A stretch of DNA of 64,000 nt from NCBI RefSeq assembly GCF_014644495.1, contig NZ_BMKU01000003.1, forward strand, positions 182,690 to 246,689. Reading direction: 5' to 3'. Of this stretch, positions 59,493-64,000 are shown piece by piece. The notes under the pieces are model-generated. The model had not been told where the DNA came from and made no database searches. It was given only the letters and a program-made list of their open reading frames with translations. The stretch is from Pseudarthrobacter polychromogenes. Lineage in GTDB: Bacteria > Actinomycetota > Actinomycetes > Actinomycetales > Micrococcaceae. Position 1 is the first letter of the stretch. Every line of letters begins with the position of its first letter. The translations under genes and the position numbers were made by a program.

Positions 59493-59536
59493 AAGCGCCA
59501 GGTGTCGTTGTGATCCCACAACAACACCTGGCGCTT
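59493..59536. terminator. bidirectional terminator between map and ABC genes
   Basis: A 20-bp stem (59493-59512 with 59517-59536, one mismatch) has an ATCC loop and sits between convergent genes. The AAGCGCC...GGCGCTT ends give short T-runs on both strands. Confidence 0.85.
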
Positions 59537-59553
59537 CTTGCGTACAGGGAAAC

Positions 59554-60897
59554 TCAGCCGAGCTTCGGCTTGACGTCCTTTTCGTAGATGCCCTCCAGCG
59601 TCTTCTTCAGGCTGGTCATGGTGGCCTTCACGTCCGCCTGCTGGGTGAGGATCGCCGCGGCCGCCTTGGCCAGTTCCTGGTCAGCGCCCGGGAGGAACAC
59701 CCGGGCGTTGTCCTGGACACGCGTCACGGCCAGCTGGTCCACGGCGGTCTGGATCTGCGGGGTCTGGGCCAGGACCGCCTCCATGTCCGCCGACTCGCGT
59801 GTGGGCATGTAGCCGGTGGCGGCCGAGAAGGCTGCGCTGTTTTCCGGCTCGGTCATGAACTTCAGGAACGTGCCGGCGGCCAGCTGCTCCTCCTTGGTGA
59901 TGCCGCTGGGGATGCCCAGGCCGGCGCCGCCGGTGGGGCAGACGTTGGTCTCGGCCTTCGGTCCGCCGGGAAGGAAGCCCACGCCCACGTTGAACGGCGC
60001 GGACTTCAGCACGCCGAGGAGGGAGCCGGTGGAGGAGATCGTGGACGAGGTCAGCCCTGCGGAGAAGTCATCTGCGGCTTCCTTGGAGGAGACGCCGGCC
60101 CAGCCGTTCTTGTAGATGGAGTCCTGGGCCCACTGCAGCGCTTCGATTGCTTCGGGCGAATCGCAGGTGATTTCCCATTCCTTGGACCAGGAACCGCCCC
60201 AGCCCCACAGGTTGTTTTGCAGGGTCCAGCCCGCGTAGCCCGCCAACGCCGGGTAGATGTAGGCGTACTGCGCGCCTGAGCTGGCCTTCAGCTTGGGCGC
60301 CCACTCGCCGAACTCCTGCCAGGTTTTGGGTGCCCGGTCCGGCAGCCCGGCGGCCTGGAAGTGGTCCTTGTTGTAGTAGAACAGGGGAGTGGAGCGCCCG
60401 TAGGGGAGGGCCCATTGCTTGTCGTTGTACTTGTAGTCGTCCACGAGTGACTTCCGGAAATCGTCCAGCTTGATGTCCAGCTGCTTGACGAGGGCGTCCA
60501 CCGGGATGATGCTGCCGTTGGTGAAGTAGCGGAACCACCACACATCGGAGAGGACCACGACGCCCGGGAGGCCGGATTTTGCCGCCTGCGAGGTCTGGAA
60601 CTTCTGCGCGATTTCCTCGTAGTTCGCTCCGGCCGTGACCAGGTTGACCCGGATGTCCGGGAACTGGGCGTGGAACTTCTCAATGATGGCCTTTTCGACG
60701 TCCTGCGACTTGCCGGGGTGGTTGGACCAGAAGTCGATTTGCGCGGCCGGCTTCACCCCGCTGAAGTCGAGTTCCGCGGCTTCGCTGGCCACGGGGGTGC
60801 CGCTCGTGGACGGGCCGCCGCAGGCTGCCAGGGCAGCGGCCGACGCCGTGACTCCGGCGAGTCCCAGGAAGTGCCTCCGATCGAGGTGCTGAGTCAT
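59554..60897 (-). CDS. ABC importer solute-binding lipoprotein (UgpB-like)
   Basis: The 447-residue extracellular binding protein has a lipoprotein signal with a twin-arginine-like start (DRRHFLGLAGVTASAAALAA, then CGG lipobox Cys). The family-1 fold follows, with IDFWSNHPGKSQ and the late GGAGLGIPSGITKEEQLAAG and ENSAAFSAATGYMPTR segments. These resemble glycerol-3-phosphate/glycerophosphodiester binders (UgpB); a sugar substrate is also possible. ATG 60897 has AAGGACC upstream. It is the third gene of the importer operon. Confidence 0.88.
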   Translation of the reverse strand: MTQHLDRRHFLGLAGVTASAAALAACGGPSTSGTPVASEAAELDFSGVKPAAQIDFWSNHPGKSQDVEKAIIEKFHAQFPDIRVNLVTAGANYEEIAQKFQTSQAAKSGLPGVVVLSDVWWFRYFTNGSIIPVDALVKQLDIKLDDFRKSLVDDYKYNDKQWALPYGRSTPLFYYNKDHFQAAGLPDRAPKTWQEFGEWAPKLKASSGAQYAYIYPALAGYAGWTLQNNLWGWGGSWSKEWEITCDSPEAIEALQWAQDSIYKNGWAGVSSKEAADDFSAGLTSSTISSTGSLLGVLKSAPFNVGVGFLPGGPKAETNVCPTGGAGLGIPSGITKEEQLAAGTFLKFMTEPENSAAFSAATGYMPTRESADMEAVLAQTPQIQTAVDQLAVTRVQDNARVFLPGADQELAKAAAAILTQQADVKATMTSLKKTLEGIYEKDVKPKLG

Positions 60898-60970
60898 TGC
60901 AGGTCCTTTCGTTGGGTGCCACATTGAGGAGTTGGGTGCTTCTTCTGTGATGGACGACGGCGGCACGGGC

Positions 60971-61891
60971 TTACCCGGTGACGCTGCCCTGGGTGAGCCC
61001 GGCGACGATGTAACGCTGGAGGGCCGCAAAGACAATAAGGATGGGGACGATCACCAGGACGGCCCCGGCCATGAGGATGCCCCATCCGGAGGCGTTGCTC
61101 TCTGAGTTCTGGAGCAGCGTCAGCCCCACCGGCAGGGTCATGGTGTCCGGACGGTCCGTGATGATCAGCGGCCAGATGTACTCGTTCCACTCGCTGACGA
61201 TGGTCACCAGCGCCACCGTTGCGATGGAGGGAACGGAGATGGGAACCACGATGCGCCACAGCCGGCGCCAGTGGCCGGCCCCGTCGATTTCAGCCGACTC
61301 GAGGATGGAGTTGGGCAGGGTGAGGAAATGCTGCCGCAGGAGGAAGGTGCCGAAGGCGGTTCCGAGGCCCGGCAGGATGATGCCCCACAGGGTGTTCTTC
61401 CCGCCCATCCCCGAAATCAGGATGTAGTTGGGCAGGATGGACACCTGGGGCGGCACCATCAGTGCCACCAGGATGAGCATGAAGATGGCGTTCTTGAACG
61501 GGAAGCGCACGAACACCAGGGCATAGGCCGTGAGGATGGCCAGGACCACCTTGACGCTGGCGCCGGCCGCCGTGACGATGGCACTGTTAAGGAAGAACTG
61601 GCCGAACGGCACGGTGGTCATGGCGATCTGGTAGTTCTGCAGGTTGAGGCCTTCCGGCAGGATCTCCAGATCCATGGTGATGATTTCACCGGGCTGCTTG
61701 AACGAGCTGAGCACCATCCACAGCAGCGGCAGGAAAACCACCATTGTTGCCAGGATCAGTGGGACGTACCCGCCCAGGACGGCCTGCGCCAGGTTCTGCC
61801 GGGAGAAGGGCCGGTCCCGGGGAATCACTGGGTCCGCGGCCTGCGTGGGCGGGGCTGTGGGGTCCGGGTTGACCGGTGACATTGAGCTCAC
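60971..61891 (-). CDS. ABC importer permease, MalG/UgpE-like
   Basis: The 306-residue permease has six main helices and the EAA loop LESAEIDGAGHWRRLWRIVV (about residues 197-216) that contacts the ATPase. GTG 61891 overlaps the upstream permease stop by four bases. The binding-protein gene begins 73 bases downstream. No ATP-binding gene is in the operon, so it probably shares an MsiK-type ATPase encoded elsewhere. Confidence 0.9.
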   Translation of the reverse strand: MSSMSPVNPDPTAPPTQAADPVIPRDRPFSRQNLAQAVLGGYVPLILATMVVFLPLLWMVLSSFKQPGEIITMDLEILPEGLNLQNYQIAMTTVPFGQFFLNSAIVTAAGASVKVVLAILTAYALVFVRFPFKNAIFMLILVALMVPPQVSILPNYILISGMGGKNTLWGIILPGLGTAFGTFLLRQHFLTLPNSILESAEIDGAGHWRRLWRIVVPISVPSIATVALVTIVSEWNEYIWPLIITDRPDTMTLPVGLTLLQNSESNASGWGILMAGAVLVIVPILIVFAALQRYIVAGLTQGSVTG

Positions 61892-62844
61892 GAGTAGTGC
61901 ACCTTCCGTTCCACGAACCGCAGTTGGAACACGGTGATCACCAGGAGGATTGCGAACAGGATCACCGAGATGGCCGCGGAATAGCCGGCCCGGTTGAAGG
62001 CGCCGAAGGCCTGGAGGTAGGCCTCGTAGATGAGGGTGCTGGTGCCGGTTCCCAGCGGCGTCATGATCCGGATGAGGTCAAAGGCCTGCAGCGAACTCAG
62101 CAAGCTGGTGATCAGCAGGAAGAACGTGGTGGGGGACAGGAGCGGAAGCGACATGGTGATGAACCGCCGGAACCCGTTGGCGCCGTCCAGCGAGGCAGCC
62201 TCCATGACGTCCTGCGGCAGGGACTGGAGCCCTGCCAGGTACACCACCGCGCAGTACCCCAGGTTTTTCCAGACGTACACGAGGATCACCATGACCAGGG
62301 AAAGCTGGGGGTCGTTGATCCACTGCGGACTCTGCTGGCCGATGCCCCGGAGCAGCCAGGCCAGGACGCCGTAGCCGGGATCGAAAATGAAGAGCCACAC
62401 AAGGCCCACGCCGACGCCGGACAGGACGTAGGGGGCGAACACCGCCGAGCGGGCGAACGTGGTTCCCCGGACTTTCGCGTTCAGCGCCAGCGCGATGAGC
62501 AGTCCCAGGATCATGGATCCGCCCACAGTGACCACCGTGAAGATCGCGGTGGTGCCCAGTACCTTGGAGGCGTCGTCGCTGGTGAAGAAGGTGACGTAGT
62601 TGTTGATGCCCACCACGGTGGCAGACGGTGACCCCAGGGTCCAGTCCAGCGTTGAGTAGTAGATGTTGCTGACCAGCGGCCGGTAGGTGAAGACGGCGAT
62701 CAGTACCAGGTTGGGCAAAGCGAGGGCAAGGAACACGAAGAAGTCCCGTCGGGTTCTCTGCGTCCAGCGCCGGCGTCGCGGGGCGGCGGCCGGTCCGGGC
62801 TTCGTGGGCTTGGTGGACGGATGGGGTGCGAGTTGACGGGTCAT
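61888..62844 (-). CDS. ABC importer permease, MalF/UgpA-like
   Basis: The 318-residue permease has a basic N-terminus (RRRRWTQRTRR), six helices and the EAA loop DVMEAASLDGANGFRRFITM. It is the first gene of the three-gene importer operon. ATG 62844 is chosen; a GTG four codons upstream is possible. A candidate promoter lies about 115 bases upstream (minus). Confidence 0.9.
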   Translation of the reverse strand: MTRQLAPHPSTKPTKPGPAAAPRRRRWTQRTRRDFFVFLALALPNLVLIAVFTYRPLVSNIYYSTLDWTLGSPSATVVGINNYVTFFTSDDASKVLGTTAIFTVVTVGGSMILGLLIALALNAKVRGTTFARSAVFAPYVLSGVGVGLVWLFIFDPGYGVLAWLLRGIGQQSPQWINDPQLSLVMVILVYVWKNLGYCAVVYLAGLQSLPQDVMEAASLDGANGFRRFITMSLPLLSPTTFFLLITSLLSSLQAFDLIRIMTPLGTGTSTLIYEAYLQAFGAFNRAGYSAAISVILFAILLVITVFQLRFVERKVHYS

Positions 62845-62958
62845 GCGGTCTCTCACGGGATTCGTGCCTGCTCGTGGCTGGCCGTGGTCGGGGGAGTCTA
62901 GCCATTACTTCACCACATGGTCAGTAGGCAGAAAGCCGCAAGTGTCCTCGTCAAAGGA

Positions 62959-62987
62959 CTGTTATCCGAGGCTTCGTTGCCCGTTAA
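62959..62987 (-). promoter_or_regulatory. candidate promoter of the importer operon
   Basis: On the minus strand TTAACG (62982-62987) and TAACAG (62959-62964) are 17 bases apart. They face the importer operon, about 115 bases from its ATG, in the 230-base region shared with the divergent P1 peptidase gene. The boxes are only partial matches. Confidence 0.4.
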
Positions 62988-63074
62988 CGCTGTGTTGCCT
63001 GCAGTCTTGCACAAAGTTTGTTTGAAAGGCAGGGACCCGCCCGTATTCATCCGTTTGATGGCCAAAAGGGCAGA

Positions 63075-64000
63075 ATGGGTGCCATGGGAGCAATCACTGA
63101 CGTGCCGGGAATGCGGGTGGGGCACCAGCAAAAGTCCGGCGAGGGCTGGCTGACTGGTGTCACGGTGGTCCTGCCGCCGCCCGGGACCTGCGGGTCGGTC
63201 GATGTGCAGGGCGGCGGACCGGCCACCCATGAAACCGACGCCTTGGATCCCACCACGCTCGTCAGCACCGTCGACGCCGTTGTCCTCACCGGCGGCAGCG
63301 CCTACGGCCTTGCCTCCGCCGCCGGCGCCCAGCGCTGGTGCGAGGAGAACGGCCGCGGGTTTGCGGTGCCCGGGGGAGTAGTCCCGATCGTGCCGGCAGC
63401 CGCGATCTTCGACCTGGGCAGGGGCGGGGACTTTTCGGCACGTCCGACGGCGGACATGGGCTACACGGCAACCGCCGCCGCTGCGGCGCAACTGGAAGGG
63501 CACGACGTCGGACGCGGCAACGTGGGTGCCGGCACCGGCGCCGTCATGGCCCGGACGTACAAAGGCGGGATAGGCACAGCTTCGGCGACGCTCGACAACG
63601 GCGTCGTGGTCGGTGCACTTGTAGTAGTGAACGCGCTGGGACTTCCGTTTGGCACAACGACCCAGCTGACGGAGCCCGGCAGCGTGCGTCTAAGCGAGGA
63701 ACGAGCGAGCACGCCGAGGGCTTCGGCTGATGGGGCGGAAGCCAGCCAAGGGACACCCCTCAACACCACCCTTGTTGTCGTGGCGACCAATGCTGTCCTT
63801 GATGTGGCCGAGTGTAAGCGGACTGCAGCTGCATCACATGCTGGTATCGCGAGAGCTCTGAATCCTTCGCACACGTTGGCTGACGGGGACACTGTTTTCT
63901 GCCTGTCTACCCAGGCCGTGGCACTCGACCGCTCGGACGAAGCTGCCCGCCAGTTCAGCCTGATCACCTTGCAAAGCGCGGCAGCCGACGTCGTACGGTT
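63075..64000 (+). CDS. P1-family (DmpA/NylC-like) self-processing hydrolase, partial
   Basis: Peptidase family S58/P1 enzymes are N-terminal nucleophile hydrolases (beta-peptidyl aminopeptidase, nylon-oligomer hydrolase NylC). The visible 308 codons show TDVPGMRVGH, DAVVLTGGSAYGLASAAG, GNVGAGTGA and the autocleavage region GTPLNTTLVVVATNA, where cleavage before Thr is expected. A hydrophilic linker precedes it. The gene runs off the right edge. ATG 63075 has AAGGG upstream; ATG 63084 is also possible. The substrate is unknown. Confidence 0.85.
   Translation, partial: MGAMGAITDVPGMRVGHQQKSGEGWLTGVTVVLPPPGTCGSVDVQGGGPATHETDALDPTTLVSTVDAVVLTGGSAYGLASAAGAQRWCEENGRGFAVPGGVVPIVPAAAIFDLGRGGDFSARPTADMGYTATAAAAAQLEGHDVGRGNVGAGTGAVMARTYKGGIGTASATLDNGVVVGALVVVNALGLPFGTTTQLTEPGSVRLSEERASTPRASADGAEASQGTPLNTTLVVVATNAVLDVAECKRTAAASHAGIARALNPSHTLADGDTVFCLSTQAVALDRSDEAARQFSLITLQSAAADVVR

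Overview
The window is high-GC chromosomal DNA from an actinobacterium of the Arthrobacter/Pseudarthrobacter type (Micrococcaceae). The evidence is strong GC3 bias, mycothiol synthase (mshD) beside the orphan regulator glnR, PspC/LiaF-type membrane proteins with a PspC-fused histidine kinase, a WXG100 protein, frequent GTG/TTG starts, and the actinobacterial order of the secE-nusG-rplKA-rplJL-rpoBC, rpsLG-fusA-tuf, S10, spc and secY-adk-map blocks. Genus is inferred from protein style and gene order, not from a search.

Layout. 1-9.2 kb, mostly minus strand: a partial WXG100 protein, folA-thyA, a GntR regulator with a large membrane protein and a candidate operator, a NUDIX/histidine-phosphatase fusion overlapping ppk, and glnR-mshD. 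9.5-15 kb, mostly plus: membrane and small proteins, a nitrobindin-like protein, a YgfZ-type folate-binding protein, an ankyrin protein and a DHA2 exporter, then a minus-strand GNAT. 15-20.6 kb: pfkA, then a PspC/LiaF-like gene set divergent from a PspC-histidine kinase and LuxR regulator (envelope-stress module). 20.6-22.4 kb: a striking 32-bp-period repeat array, a class I aminotransferase and tRNA-Trp.

22.5-59.4 kb is the transcription/translation core. secE-nusG-rplK-rplA is followed by two inserted tandem double-GNAT genes, then rplJ-rplL with a leader attenuator. A minus-strand ybaK-thiolase pair and a lipoprotein gene lie before rpoB-rpoC. Then come rpsL-rpsG-fusA, tuf, a 41-residue membrane protein, and a minus-strand GH1 beta-glucosidase. 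The S10 operon (rpsJ to rpsQ) is followed by a 727-bp gap holding a terminator, a second 32-bp-period repeat array and the long spc leader. The spc operon (rplN to rplO) has no rpsN, and secY-adk-map ends the block.

59.5-64 kb: a UgpB/A/E-like ABC importer without an ATPase (minus), divergent from a P1-family (DmpA/NylC-like) self-processing hydrolase that runs off the end.

The least explained structure is the pair of intergenic arrays at about 20.63-20.82 kb and 51.76-51.86 kb. Both are built from CGCTCTCTCAC / GTGAGAGAGCG cores at exactly 32-bp steps, arranged as head-to-head inverted arms, with the same one-base variant in the innermost right-hand core.
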